DNA from: Flavobacterium seoulense
GTDB taxonomy: Bacteria; Bacteroidota; Bacteroidia; Flavobacteriales; Flavobacteriaceae
Length of the DNA: 64,000 nt
Reading direction: 5' to 3'
NCBI RefSeq assembly: GCF_000695795.1
Contig: NZ_JNCA01000026.1
Coordinates: 1-64,000, forward strand
The notes beneath the pieces are model-generated. The model saw nothing but the letters and a program-made list of their open reading frames with translations. It had not been told where the DNA came from and ran no database searches. How positions within the stretch are numbered: position 1 is the first letter of the stretch; each line of letters opens with the position of its first letter. The position numbers and the translations under genes were made by a program. Shown here piece by piece: positions 51,325 through 60,862 of the stretch.

Positions 51325-54300
51325 TTAAAAACCAACTTCAATTCCCATTACGAAACTACGGTTGAAGTAAGTGGCATTAGTGTCAAAATCATACCAGTCA
51401 ACAGATTGGTATATACTACCTGGATTTACTGCCTGAGCATATAATTTTAGATTAGCTAAACCAATAGTAGAAGTGAAATCTTTTGGAAAATTGTATCCTA
51501 AAGAAATATTACGAATCTTTACGAAAGAAGCTTTTGTGAATCCAAGAAGTCCTGAATAAGGGTCTCTTGAACCAGCTGAAGCCTGTCCTAAAACTGGTTT
51601 TTGAAATTCTGCATTTGGATTGTCAGGAGTCCAGTAGTCTACTTGACGTTGGTTGCTAGTTCCTGTCAATGCTTCTCCACCTAAAGAAGCAGTGTAGCCC
51701 ATGCGCCCATAAATATTTGCTGATAATTCAAAACCTTTGTAATTAAAAGTATTATTCCATCCCATTGTCCAGTTTGGATTACTGTTGCCTATGATTGTTC
51801 TGTCTTCAATAGTCATTTGGTAATCCCCATTTTGATCTTTAGGGCGAACACTACCTGGAGTAAATTGGTAAGCGTTAGGATTACTTGCAGTAGCGACAGC
51901 ATTCCATTTAGCCATTTCAGCTAAGTCTTCTGGAGTGTTTTGCCAAATTCCTAAATTGTCAAACCCATAACGTACATTGATTTGTTGACCTATAAACCAA
52001 GTATTATCAACCATATCATTTTTTCCATAAGCTAATTCTTCAATTTTGTCTTTTTGCCAAGCTCCGTTGATATTAGTTTCCCAAGTAAATCCACTTTCAG
52101 TTTGAACTGGAATAAAGTTAAGTGTGGCTTCAATACCACGGTTACTAGTCTTACCAACGTTAGCAATTGTACTAGGGTAACCTGTTAAAGGTGGTATTAA
52201 AACTTCCATTAATAAATCATTTGTAAACGATTTATAAAGTTCAATTGTACCGCTAATTCTGTTTTTAAGGAAGCCAAAATCAATTCCAAGGTTGTATTGG
52301 GTTGTTTTTTCCCATCCTAATGCTGGATTAGGCATTGAAATTAAGCTGTTTGTGTAATAAGGCTCATTGGTCGTATAGCCGATTTGATTAGATAATCCGT
52401 TAAAAGGAAGTAAAATACTTCTGATTGGTCCTTTTGATGAATATGGAGCAACAGATGAGTTACCTACTGTACCGAAACCTAAACGGAACTTTAAATTATC
52501 AACCCAATTTATGTCTTTCATGAATTCTTCCTGATCCACACGCCAAGCTAAGGCAGCTGATGGAAAAACATCCCATTTGTAGCCATCCGCTAATTGTGAA
52601 GCTCCATCCCAACGAGCTGAAACTGTTAATAGGTAACGGTTGTCAAAACCATAATTGAAACGAGCCATATATGATGTAAGCTGACGTTGAATAAGATCTG
52701 ATCCAATGCTTACACTGTTGTTCGGATTGGTTACATCTATATCGTTTAAAGCATTCCATAAGAAAGAAGATTTAGCAATATTACTTGCGCTTATAGATGA
52801 ATTTTCAATATCCCAAGAAGAAGCTGTTTGAAGTAAAGTAGCCCCTATTTTATGTTTGTTAAAAGTACGATCGTAAGAAATCATATTGTCTAAAGTCCAA
52901 GAGAAATCACGAGCATTTCTAAGGCGTGCTAAGTTTCTTCCGGCAGTACCGTTTGAATTAATTCTGTGTGAAGATGTACCGTCAATGTAAACTCCTTCTC
53001 TCCAGTGACGGAAATCTGGACCAAAATTAAATTTATAAGTAAGACCTTGAAGCGGTTCCCATATTTTGCCAATATCAAAAGTCGCTGAAATATTACCTAA
53101 AGCACGCATAGTTTGAGATAATTGAGTGCTTTTTTCCCATTCGTTCATGATAGTGTAAACGCCACTTTCTCCTCCAGGGTTAATAATTAAATTGCCATTT
53201 GCATCATAAGGTGTAGCAATATTAAAAACTGATTTAGCTGCTCCGTATATAGCATTAGGTACTGAGCCGCTTCTTCCTCCTAAGGTTGACATTCCAAAAT
53301 CTTGTTCGCTCCAAGAAACATTTAATGAAGCATTTAGCTTAAACCAATCTGTAGCGGTAATATTTGTAGATAATTTAGTGGTGTAACGAGTGTAATCTTG
53401 TCCTCTTTGTGTTCCTTTATTACTTAAATAGCCAAAAGAAGCATAACTGTTTATTTTTTCAGAACCACCGCTAGCGCTAATTACGTGCTCGTTCATGATT
53501 CCTGTTTGGGTTACAAATTTAGTCCAATCTGTATTGGTAACTTTAGAAGGATCCCATGTGCCACTTTCCCAGCCTTTAAGTACATTGTCTCTGGTAGCCT
53601 GTCCATCTAAGGCACTATCAAAAAGAACAGTATCATTAGCTAGAGTAGGAGAGTTAGGGTGTGGAGCAGCTGGATTACTATTATATTGTGCCCATCTTTT
53701 GAATTGAATGAAATCTGCTGCACTCATTGAAGGTGCGCGATCTACTATATCGGTTGTGCTTAATGTTGCTGAATAATTTAAAGTAAATCTTCCAGATTTA
53801 CCTTGTTTAGTAGTTACAATGATAACTCCATTTGCTCCACGAGAACCATAAATGGCAGTAGCTGATGCATCTTTAAGGACGTCGATAGATTCAATGTCGC
53901 GTGGATTTAAAGTTTCAATAGCAGAAGATGAAAATAAAGGTACTCCATCTACTACATAAAGAGGCTCACTACTAGCGTTTAGAGAACGTTGTCCACGAAT
54001 ACGAACACTTCCTAACTGACCAGGTCTTTCATTAGTGGTAATGTCTACACCGGCTGCCTTACCTTGTAAAGCTTCCATTGCATTACTTACAGGTCGATTA
54101 TTTAGTTCTTCTGCACTTACTCGGGTAATGGCTCCAGTTAAATCTGATTTCTTTTGAGTTCCATACCCAACTACTACAACTTCTTCTAGTTGAGATTGTG
54201 TTGGTACTAATGAAATGTTGTAGTTGTTTGCTTCAGTTACTTTTTCTTCTACGGTTTTGTAGCCTAAATAAGTGAAAACGATTACATCGCCTGGTTTAGC

Positions 54301-54495
54301 TGAAATGGAATAATTTCCATCCATGTCTGTTGTACTTCCTTTAGTTGTTCCTTTAATGACTAAAGAAGCTCCAGGAACTGGTAGTCCTGACTCGTCAATG
54401 ATTTTTCCTTTTATTAATTTTTCCTGAGCATAGGTGGTAGTACTTAAAAAGAGTACTAATATAAAGCTCAACAAATAAAAAAGTTTGTTTTTCAT
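51325..54495 (-). CDS. SusC/RagA TonB-dependent transporter of the pectin locus
   Basis: The 1056-residue outer-membrane protein has a signal peptide and a carboxypeptidase-like domain (about 25-105, IKGKIIDESGLPVPGASLVI). The TonB box-like region VVVVGYGTQKKSDLTGAI follows, then the plug (VSNAMEALQGKAAGVDI, SVRIRGQRSLNASSEPLYVVD split, IDVLKDASATAIYGSRGANG) and the barrel ending FVMGIEVGF. It has no STN domain, unlike the SusC at 18721, so it is not under FecR control. First gene of susC-susD, divergent from the GH106 gene. Confidence 0.95.
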   Translation of the reverse strand: MKNKLFYLLSFILVLFLSTTTYAQEKLIKGKIIDESGLPVPGASLVIKGTTKGSTTDMDGNYSISAKPGDVIVFTYLGYKTVEEKVTEANNYNISLVPTQSQLEEVVVVGYGTQKKSDLTGAITRVSAEELNNRPVSNAMEALQGKAAGVDITTNERPGQLGSVRIRGQRSLNASSEPLYVVDGVPLFSSSAIETLNPRDIESIDVLKDASATAIYGSRGANGVIIVTTKQGKSGRFTLNYSATLSTTDIVDRAPSMSAADFIQFKRWAQYNSNPAAPHPNSPTLANDTVLFDSALDGQATRDNVLKGWESGTWDPSKVTNTDWTKFVTQTGIMNEHVISASGGSEKINSYASFGYLSNKGTQRGQDYTRYTTKLSTNITATDWFKLNASLNVSWSEQDFGMSTLGGRSGSVPNAIYGAAKSVFNIATPYDANGNLIINPGGESGVYTIMNEWEKSTQLSQTMRALGNISATFDIGKIWEPLQGLTYKFNFGPDFRHWREGVYIDGTSSHRINSNGTAGRNLARLRNARDFSWTLDNMISYDRTFNKHKIGATLLQTASSWDIENSSISASNIAKSSFLWNALNDIDVTNPNNSVSIGSDLIQRQLTSYMARFNYGFDNRYLLTVSARWDGASQLADGYKWDVFPSAALAWRVDQEEFMKDINWVDNLKFRLGFGTVGNSSVAPYSSKGPIRSILLPFNGLSNQIGYTTNEPYYTNSLISMPNPALGWEKTTQYNLGIDFGFLKNRISGTIELYKSFTNDLLMEVLIPPLTGYPSTIANVGKTSNRGIEATLNFIPVQTESGFTWETNINGAWQKDKIEELAYGKNDMVDNTWFIGQQINVRYGFDNLGIWQNTPEDLAEMAKWNAVATASNPNAYQFTPGSVRPKDQNGDYQMTIEDRTIIGNSNPNWTMGWNNTFNYKGFELSANIYGRMGYTASLGGEALTGTSNQRQVDYWTPDNPNAEFQKPVLGQASAGSRDPYSGLLGFTKASFVKIRNISLGYNFPKDFTSTIGLANLKLYAQAVNPGSIYQSVDWYDFDTNATYFNRSFVMGIEVGF

Positions 54496-54527
54496 AGTTA
54501 ACTTGTTATTACGGTTAGCATTTTTTT

Positions 54528-54535
54528 CAAATTTA
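54528..54535 (-). promoter_or_regulatory. -7 element of the pectin-locus susC
   Basis: TAAATTTG on the minus strand, 32 bp before the ATG; no -33 TTG, consistent with regulated expression. Confidence 0.45.
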
Positions 54536-54991
54536 AAAATTTGGATATTTTTAACTATCCTGTTGTGTCTGTAGTTTAGATTTATGTATTTAACTATTTG
54601 ATTTTTAGTGAATTGATTTTTGTTTTATTGTTTGTTTGTTTGTTTTAAAATATGTATTACTCAATATTTTATGTTAATTTTGTATTTTAAATTAATAATT
54701 AGTTGTTTTTATTATTTTTTGTGTTTTTTAATGTTAAAAAAAATATTATTTTCTAAAATTGAAATATTTTAGTGTGTTTTTAGTCAGATGATGGCTGGTT
54801 TAGTGTTAAAGTAAATTGAATTCTAAAAGAAAATCGACAATAAATTAACTTTTGTATTTTAACGGAATAATTCTTGTAGGTAAAGCATTAAATTTTTAAA
54901 AATTATCCAAAAATATAAACAGGATGGTGCAGGATGCTTTCCAGGCTATTATTTAGTATTTTTCGCAGGCAAAATTTATAATCTTTATTTA

Positions 54992-54999
54992 TAGTTTTG
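54992..54999 (+). promoter_or_regulatory. -7 element of the GH106 gene
   Basis: TAGTTTTG on the plus strand, 47 bp before the ATG; no -33 TTG at normal spacing. Confidence 0.45.
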
Positions 55000-55046
55000 C
55001 TTATTCTATTTATAAGGAGAAAATAAAACGTTTTAATATAATATCA

Positions 55047-57785
55047 ATGAAAATTAAATTCAATTATCTTCCATTTGTTGTCGGAATGCTTTCGGTTATC
55101 AATGTGAGTGCTCAGGAAAACAAATCAGGTTCGGTTTGGCCGGAAACTAAAAACGTAAGTAAACCATGGGCACGCTGGTGGTGGATGGGAAATGCAGTAG
55201 ATAAGCCAAATATTAAATCAAGTTTAATTGATTTTGAAAAAGTGGGTATTGGAGGAGTTGAAATTACGCCTATTTATGGAGTAAAAGGACAAGAGAATAA
55301 TTTTATTGATTATTTGTCGCCAAAATATATGGAAATGCTGGGCTACACAGTGAAAATTGCCGATAGTTTAGGTTTACAGGTCGATATGGTTTTGGGAACA
55401 GGTTGGCCTTACGGCGGACCTCAGGTTACGCTTCCTCATGCTGCAACTAAATTAGTTGTAGAAAAATATGAGGTTAAGAAAAACGAACAATTTAATAAAG
55501 AAATAAAAGCAGATCCTGCAAAAGAGAAAGTTCCGGCGCAATTGTTATCGGTTTCGGCTTATGGCGCTGATGGTTCTTATACTGATTTGACTTCTTTGTT
55601 AAAAGGAAATGTACTTAACTGGAAAGCTAAAAAAGCAGATTACACACTTTATGCTGTCTTTGCCGGAAAAACAGGTCAGCAGGTTAAACGTGCTGCTCCA
55701 GGTGGAAAAGGTTACACTTTAGATCATTATTCAGAAGAAGCGCTTAATGCTTATGTAGTTCCTTTTGATAAGGCATTAGTAGGATTTGAAGGGAAATTGA
55801 GAGCTATTTTTAATGATAGTTATGAAGTTTACGGGACTGATTTTACTCCGCTTTTTCTACAGGAATTTGAAAAACGTCGTGGATATGATTTGAAAAAATA
55901 TCTGCCACAGTTGTTGAGTAAAGAAGATTCTGAAATGGGAAACAGAGTAAAGAGCGATTATAGAGAAACAATTTCGGATTTATTGCTGCATAAATTTGAT
56001 TTGCCTTGGACTAAATGGGCGAATGCTAAAAATTATAAAACTAAATTACAAGCACATGGTTCGCCTGGAAATCTAATCGATTTATATGCTTCTTCAGATA
56101 TTCCTGAATGTGAAACTTTTGGTTCAATGCCTTATGATATTCCGGGTTTTCGAAGAGAAAAAGAAGATATTAGAGAAGGTGATGCTGATCCTGTGATGTT
56201 GAAATTTTCTTCTTCAGCAGCACATATTTCAGGTAAACCATTAACATCTTCAGAAAGTTTTACCTGGTTGAGAGATCATTTTAAGACTGCTTTATCACAA
56301 TGTAAACCGGAAGTGGAAGATTTAATGCTGAATGGAATTAATCATGTATTTCTTCATGGTTCCACTTATTCGCCTAAAGAAGCGCAATGGCCAGGATGGA
56401 AATTTTATGCTTCGGTAAATTTTAATGCGACAAATTCAATTTGGGAAGATGCTTCAGGATTGTTCAACTACATTGCTAATTGTCAGTCAATGTTGCAGGC
56501 AGGAAAGCCAGACAATGAAACTTTATTGTATTATCCTATTTATGATACCTGGGCAAAAAGCTTAGAAGGGAATTTATTTTTCCAATTCAAGATTCACTCA
56601 TTGAAAGAATGGTTGCACGGAACTTCATTTTATGAAACTACTAAAAAATTAATGGCTAATGGTTATGGGGTTGATTTTATTTCGGATGCTTTTATTGCTC
56701 AGGCAAAAGTTGAAAACGGAATACTTGTGTTGCCTGGAGGTAAATACAAATCATTAGTGGTGCCAAATTGCGATAAAATGCCATTGGCTACTTTAGAAAA
56801 ATTGATCGAATTGAAAAAATCAGGAGCCTCAATTATTTTCGAAGGATTGCCAGAATCGGTTCCGGGACTTAAAGATTATGAAGTTCAAAATACAAAATTA
56901 ACGACATTACTTTCAGATAATAAATCTATTGTAACTCCGGTTAATGATTTGTTTAAAGCATTACAATCAGCTAATATTCAATCAGAAGATTTAGTAAAAA
57001 CAGGATTGAAATTCATAAAAAGAGATATCAATGGAGAAAAAATTTATTATTTGGTAAATCATACACCTAAAACAATTGAAGGGTTTATTCCTTTGGCTAT
57101 AGCCAACAAAGAAGTATTGATTTTAGATCCTTTGAATAGAAATGTAGGTAATGCGATAGTGAAAAAAGAAGGTCAAACTACTTTAGTGAAACTTCGTATC
57201 GAATCCGGAAAATCATTGATTTTAAAAACTGAAAGTACAGCTTCTGAAAAACCTTGGAACTACTATCAAAACGCATCGGAACCAATTGTTTTAAAAGGCG
57301 ACTGGAAATTGACTTTTGAAAAAGGAGGACCAACTTTACCAGCTCCTGCAAAAGTAAGTTCGTTAGAATCATGGACTAAAATTAGTCCTGAAACGGAAGC
57401 TTTTTCAGGAACAGCATTGTACACTTTACAATTTGATGCGCCAAAAGTAGCTGCTGATAACTGGCAATTAAACTTAGGTGATGTTAGAGAAAGTGCTAAG
57501 ATTTGGTTAAACGGAGCATATATCGGAGATGCCTGGTCAGTGCCTTTTACGATCAATTTAGGAAAGTTGAAAAAAGGTAAAAACGAATTAAAAGTTCAGG
57601 TGACAAATCTTTCGGCTAATAGAGTGATTGATATGGAGAAGAAAGGTCAGGAATGGAAGATTTTTTACGAAATCAATATGGTAGATAAAGATTATAACAA
57701 ATTTGATGCTACAAAATGGAAGCCAATGCCTTCAGGATTATTAGGGCCTGTTACTATTACTCCTTTAAAAAATGAAACAAAATAA
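55047..57785 (+). CDS. GH106-type alpha-L-rhamnosidase
   Basis: The 912-residue exported enzyme has a signal peptide (FVVGMLSVINVSAQ). Its catalytic region opens with the GH106 hallmark WARWWWMGNAVDKPNIKSSL and FEKVGIGGVEITPIYG, and GTGWPYGGPQV follows. The C-terminal 150 residues form a jelly-roll sugar-binding-like domain (LNLGDVRESAKIWLNGAYIG split, KGKNELKVQVTNLSANR). GH106 enzymes remove alpha-L-rhamnose from rhamnogalacturonans and similar glycans, inverting at calcium sites. It heads the plus-strand arm of the locus and ends in the terminator at 57804-57845. Confidence 0.9.
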   Translation: MKIKFNYLPFVVGMLSVINVSAQENKSGSVWPETKNVSKPWARWWWMGNAVDKPNIKSSLIDFEKVGIGGVEITPIYGVKGQENNFIDYLSPKYMEMLGYTVKIADSLGLQVDMVLGTGWPYGGPQVTLPHAATKLVVEKYEVKKNEQFNKEIKADPAKEKVPAQLLSVSAYGADGSYTDLTSLLKGNVLNWKAKKADYTLYAVFAGKTGQQVKRAAPGGKGYTLDHYSEEALNAYVVPFDKALVGFEGKLRAIFNDSYEVYGTDFTPLFLQEFEKRRGYDLKKYLPQLLSKEDSEMGNRVKSDYRETISDLLLHKFDLPWTKWANAKNYKTKLQAHGSPGNLIDLYASSDIPECETFGSMPYDIPGFRREKEDIREGDADPVMLKFSSSAAHISGKPLTSSESFTWLRDHFKTALSQCKPEVEDLMLNGINHVFLHGSTYSPKEAQWPGWKFYASVNFNATNSIWEDASGLFNYIANCQSMLQAGKPDNETLLYYPIYDTWAKSLEGNLFFQFKIHSLKEWLHGTSFYETTKKLMANGYGVDFISDAFIAQAKVENGILVLPGGKYKSLVVPNCDKMPLATLEKLIELKKSGASIIFEGLPESVPGLKDYEVQNTKLTTLLSDNKSIVTPVNDLFKALQSANIQSEDLVKTGLKFIKRDINGEKIYYLVNHTPKTIEGFIPLAIANKEVLILDPLNRNVGNAIVKKEGQTTLVKLRIESGKSLILKTESTASEKPWNYYQNASEPIVLKGDWKLTFEKGGPTLPAPAKVSSLESWTKISPETEAFSGTALYTLQFDAPKVAADNWQLNLGDVRESAKIWLNGAYIGDAWSVPFTINLGKLKKGKNELKVQVTNLSANRVIDMEKKGQEWKIFYEINMVDKDYNKFDATKWKPMPSGLLGPVTITPLKNETK

Positions 57786-57803
57786 TAATTAGTTTAAAAA
57801 TAT

Positions 57804-57845
57804 AAAACGTCCCAAGAGTTTTTGCTTTTGGGACGTTTTGTTTTT
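57804..57845. terminator. Bidirectional terminator between GH106 and GH28 genes
   Basis: AAAACGTCCCAA (57804-57815) pairs with TTGGGACGTTTT (57828-57839), with T-rich sequence after it; the genes are convergent. Confidence 0.88.
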
Positions 57846-57867
57846 AAGATGGATTCTTGAGATTTTT

Positions 57868-59445
57868 TTACTTTTTAAACCATTTGGTATCTTTCATATT
57901 CTTGCTTGAATGAACAATAATAGAATCTGAAAGAGTTCCTTTTACATCGAGATTTGGAGAACTTGGTGTTTTAAAATCAATGTTTTCAAAAAGAATGTTT
58001 CTGGAATCTAAAAATGATAATGTGCTATTTTTTGCTGTAATTGAAATGTTTTTAAAAACGGCATTTTTAAGATCATGAGCATCGAAAAGTTCGTCACAGT
58101 TTACTTTAGCGTTTTCAATACTTAAATGATTCACTGGTGTTTCAGGAATACCAAAAACCTTGATGAAAGTGGTGCAGTTTTCGACAATAATATCTTTAAT
58201 AGTAATGTTTTGAAATTTTGGTGTTAGTTTATTGATTGCTCTCGCTGGTAAACGAGCGGCTAAATCGCCAACACTACCCGATGAACCCAACATATCCCAT
58301 TTTATGGCTGTTTGATCTAAATTCATTCGAATGCGTTCGTAAATAAGGTTTTCGCCGCCACCACCGCGTGATCTACGGGTTTTGAATCGGATTCCTACTC
58401 CCGAATCTTTAAAAACGCAATCGTGAACGTACAAATTTCGAATCATTCCTGCTGTTTCACTTCCACAGGTTATTCCGCCATGTCCTTTTAAAGCAAGACA
58501 GTAACGTACCACTATATTTTCGGTTGATTTATTCACTCTGATACCGTCTTCGCCTCTTCCGGCTTTCATAGTAAAACAATCATCGCCAGTACTTAAATTA
58601 CAATATTCGATCAATACATTTTTAGTCGATTCAATATCAATTCCGTCACCACGAGGTGTTCCAACAGAATTAACTGTTATTCCACGAATAATCACATTGT
58701 CACAATAAATAGGAACGATATTCCAGAAAGCCGAATTTTCCAGAGAAACTCCTTCGATATATACTTTTTTACAATTGATAGGCGAAATAAACATTGGAGG
58801 AAAAATCCAATCTTGTTTGGTTCCATCAACAATTCTTTCGGCTACGGGAGTGTTTGGATCAATAACATTATCGATAACGTCTTTTGTTAAAATTCGGTCG
58901 CGAATAGAACCTTTTTGTGGTCCAATTAATTTTCCGTTTCCTGTAATGGCAATATTAGTAGCGCCATTAGCATAAATACAAGCTCCTAATGACATTACTT
59001 CAATTCCTTCAATTCGGGTAAAAACCACAGGAAGAAAATCTTTTATTTCGCCACTAAAAACTAATTGAGCACCACTTTCTAAATGAAAATTGATGTTGTC
59101 TTTCAGCTGAATTCTTCCGGTTAGCCATCTTCCGTTAGGAACCACAATTGTACCTCCGCCTTTGGCTGTTAGAGCATCAATAGCTTTTTGAATGGTAGTA
59201 GTGTTGATTTCAGTTGCCGAAAGTGTTAGTGTAACTCTTTCAGCGGGAAAAGTAGGTTTAGTAAATTGGATGGTTTTAAAAGGCGCTTTTACAGGCGCAA
59301 TTTCTGCCGAAAGCATTTTTACACCCACTTCGTTTTCTGTTGGAATTTTCACAGCAACAGTTGGATTAATATTGTTTTTTTGTGTGTTACACGAGAACAA
59401 TAGTGCAGTTACGATAGCTAAGAATGCTGTTTTTTTTAACTTCAT
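57868..59445 (-). CDS. GH28 polygalacturonase-type pectinase (lipoprotein)
   Basis: I start at ATG 59445 (525 residues). From there the protein begins MKLKKTAFLAIVTALLFSC, a lipoprotein signal, while an upstream start at 59565 adds 40 residues without sense. It is a right-handed beta-helix with GH28 motifs: PRGDGIDIES (the NTDG-like site), STGDDCFTMKAGRG (catalytic DD), KGHGGITCGSE (GHG) and GVGIRFKTRRSRGG (RIK-like). GH28 enzymes hydrolyse galacturonan or rhamnogalacturonan; RG hydrolase and exo-polygalacturonase cannot be separated here. Convergent to GH106, divergent from GH105. Confidence 0.92.
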   Translation of the reverse strand: MKLKKTAFLAIVTALLFSCNTQKNNINPTVAVKIPTENEVGVKMLSAEIAPVKAPFKTIQFTKPTFPAERVTLTLSATEINTTTIQKAIDALTAKGGGTIVVPNGRWLTGRIQLKDNINFHLESGAQLVFSGEIKDFLPVVFTRIEGIEVMSLGACIYANGATNIAITGNGKLIGPQKGSIRDRILTKDVIDNVIDPNTPVAERIVDGTKQDWIFPPMFISPINCKKVYIEGVSLENSAFWNIVPIYCDNVIIRGITVNSVGTPRGDGIDIESTKNVLIEYCNLSTGDDCFTMKAGRGEDGIRVNKSTENIVVRYCLALKGHGGITCGSETAGMIRNLYVHDCVFKDSGVGIRFKTRRSRGGGGENLIYERIRMNLDQTAIKWDMLGSSGSVGDLAARLPARAINKLTPKFQNITIKDIIVENCTTFIKVFGIPETPVNHLSIENAKVNCDELFDAHDLKNAVFKNISITAKNSTLSFLDSRNILFENIDFKTPSSPNLDVKGTLSDSIIVHSSKNMKDTKWFKK

Positions 59446-59504
59446 ATTTATGGGTTTTCTTGAAATTAGGGGTAATTTTTTCTTAAAGAAGAAAATTTTC
59501 AATG

Positions 59505-59512
59505 CAAAACTA
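59505..59512 (-). promoter_or_regulatory. -7 element of the GH28 gene
   Basis: TAGTTTTG on the minus strand, 60 bp before the ATG at 59445. A TTG on the minus strand lies at 26-bp spacing, slightly long. It lies inside the longer reading frame, which supports the shorter start. Confidence 0.5.
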
Positions 59513-59642
59513 ATTATTAATTTTAATTTAGCAGGATGCAACAGGACAGGAAATAGATATTTCAATATTATTTTTACCTGATTATTTTATTATAGCAAAA
59601 TATAAGCACTAAAATTCATTATTAATTCAAAAAAAAGAGAAC

Positions 59643-60767
59643 ATGAAGAAACTGGTTTTAATCTTTACATCCTTTTTATTGTACAGTTCAGTATCGGTTG
59701 CACAGCAAACTTTTGATAAAAAAGTAGTGCTTTCGCAAATGGAATTGGCCAATAAATATTTTATGGAAAAATGGACAGATGTAGGTAAAACAATTGTTAC
59801 TAATAGAGAACGTCCAAGTAATATCTGGACAAGAGGAGTTTACTATGAAGGATTAATGGCATTGCACGAAATTTATCCAAAAGAAGCATATTATAAATAT
59901 GCTTATGACTGGGCAGAATTCCATAAATGGGGTTTTAGAAACGGTAATGCTAATAGAAATGCCGATGATTATTGTGCAGCGCAAACTTATATCGATTTAT
60001 ATAATATTGAGCCAGATGCTAAAAAGCTAAAAAACACAAGACAATGTATTAATATGTTGTTGAATACGCCTCAGCTTGACGACTGGTCCTGGATTGATGC
60101 CATCCAAATGGGAATGCCGGTATTTGCTAAGTTAGGAGTTTTAGATAACGATAATCGTTATTACGAAAAAATGTACGACATGTACATGTATTCAAGAGAC
60201 AAACACGGAGATCATGGTTTATACAACCCAAAAGACGGATTATGGTGGCGTGATGCCGATTTCGACCCTCCTTACAAAGAACCAAATGGAGAAGATTGTT
60301 ACTGGAGCCGTGGAAACGGTTGGGTAATTGCTGCTTTAGCAAAAGTATTAACTATCGCTCCTGAAAATGTTCCGCACAGAGCGCAATATGTAAAGGATTT
60401 AAAAGCAATGGCAAAAGCATTAGTGCCAATTCAAAGACCTGACGGATTCTGGAATGTAAGTTTACATGATCCAACAAATTTTGGAGAAAAAGAAGCTTCT
60501 GGAACTGCTTTATTTGTTTACGGAATCGCTTACGGAATCAATAGTGGGATTTTAGACAAGAAAACTTATTTGCCAGTTGTTGAGAAAGCATGGAAAGCAT
60601 TAACTACTGAAAGTTTACATTCTAATGGTTTCTTGGGTTATTTACAGTCTACTGGAAAAGAGCCAAAAGACGGTCAGCCGCTTACCTACGATAAGATTCC
60701 TGATTTTGAAGATTATGGATTAGGTTGTTTCTTGTTAGCAGGATCTGAGATCTATAAAATGAAATAG
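59643..60767 (+). CDS. GH105 unsaturated rhamnogalacturonyl hydrolase
   Basis: The 374-residue exported protein (signal FTSFLLYSSVSVAQQ) has the (alpha/alpha)6-barrel features of GH88/GH105: RPSNIWTRGVYYEGLMAL, DDYCAAQTYIDLY, DDWSWIDAIQMGMPVFAKLG with a catalytic Asp, CYWSRGNGWVIAALAKVL and ASGTALFVYGIAYGI. These enzymes remove the 4,5-unsaturated galacturonic acid that pectate and RG lyases leave at oligosaccharide ends. It fits with the lyase gene just downstream. A terminator-like hairpin (60812-60840) follows. Confidence 0.94.
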   Translation: MKKLVLIFTSFLLYSSVSVAQQTFDKKVVLSQMELANKYFMEKWTDVGKTIVTNRERPSNIWTRGVYYEGLMALHEIYPKEAYYKYAYDWAEFHKWGFRNGNANRNADDYCAAQTYIDLYNIEPDAKKLKNTRQCINMLLNTPQLDDWSWIDAIQMGMPVFAKLGVLDNDNRYYEKMYDMYMYSRDKHGDHGLYNPKDGLWWRDADFDPPYKEPNGEDCYWSRGNGWVIAALAKVLTIAPENVPHRAQYVKDLKAMAKALVPIQRPDGFWNVSLHDPTNFGEKEASGTALFVYGIAYGINSGILDKKTYLPVVEKAWKALTTESLHSNGFLGYLQSTGKEPKDGQPLTYDKIPDFEDYGLGCFLLAGSEIYKMK

Positions 60768-60811
60768 CAGCAATACTATTTTAAGTAAGTTTAAAATAGT
60801 TGGTAATACAG

Positions 60812-60840
60812 AAAAGGGAAGTTAATTAGCTTCCCTTTTT
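60812..60840 (+). terminator. Terminator-like hairpin after GH105, directly before the PL9-like gene
   Basis: AAAAGGGAAG (60812-60821) pairs with CTTCCCTTTT (60830-60839) and ends in a T-run that touches the next gene's first ATG at 60842. Confidence 0.8.
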
Positions 60841-60862
60841 AATGGAAAATATTTTCGAAATT

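Larger units (their letters stand above)
54496..55046. other. Divergent intergenic region of the pectin locus
   Basis: This 551-bp, very AT-rich region lies between susC and the GH106 gene and holds candidate -7 elements for both (54528-54535 minus; 54992-54999 plus). No coding sequence or clear operator palindrome was found. Confidence 0.65.

Noticed and set aside
59446..59565. N-terminal extension of the GH28 protein
   Set aside because: The lipoprotein signal begins at 59445 and a promoter element lies within the extension.
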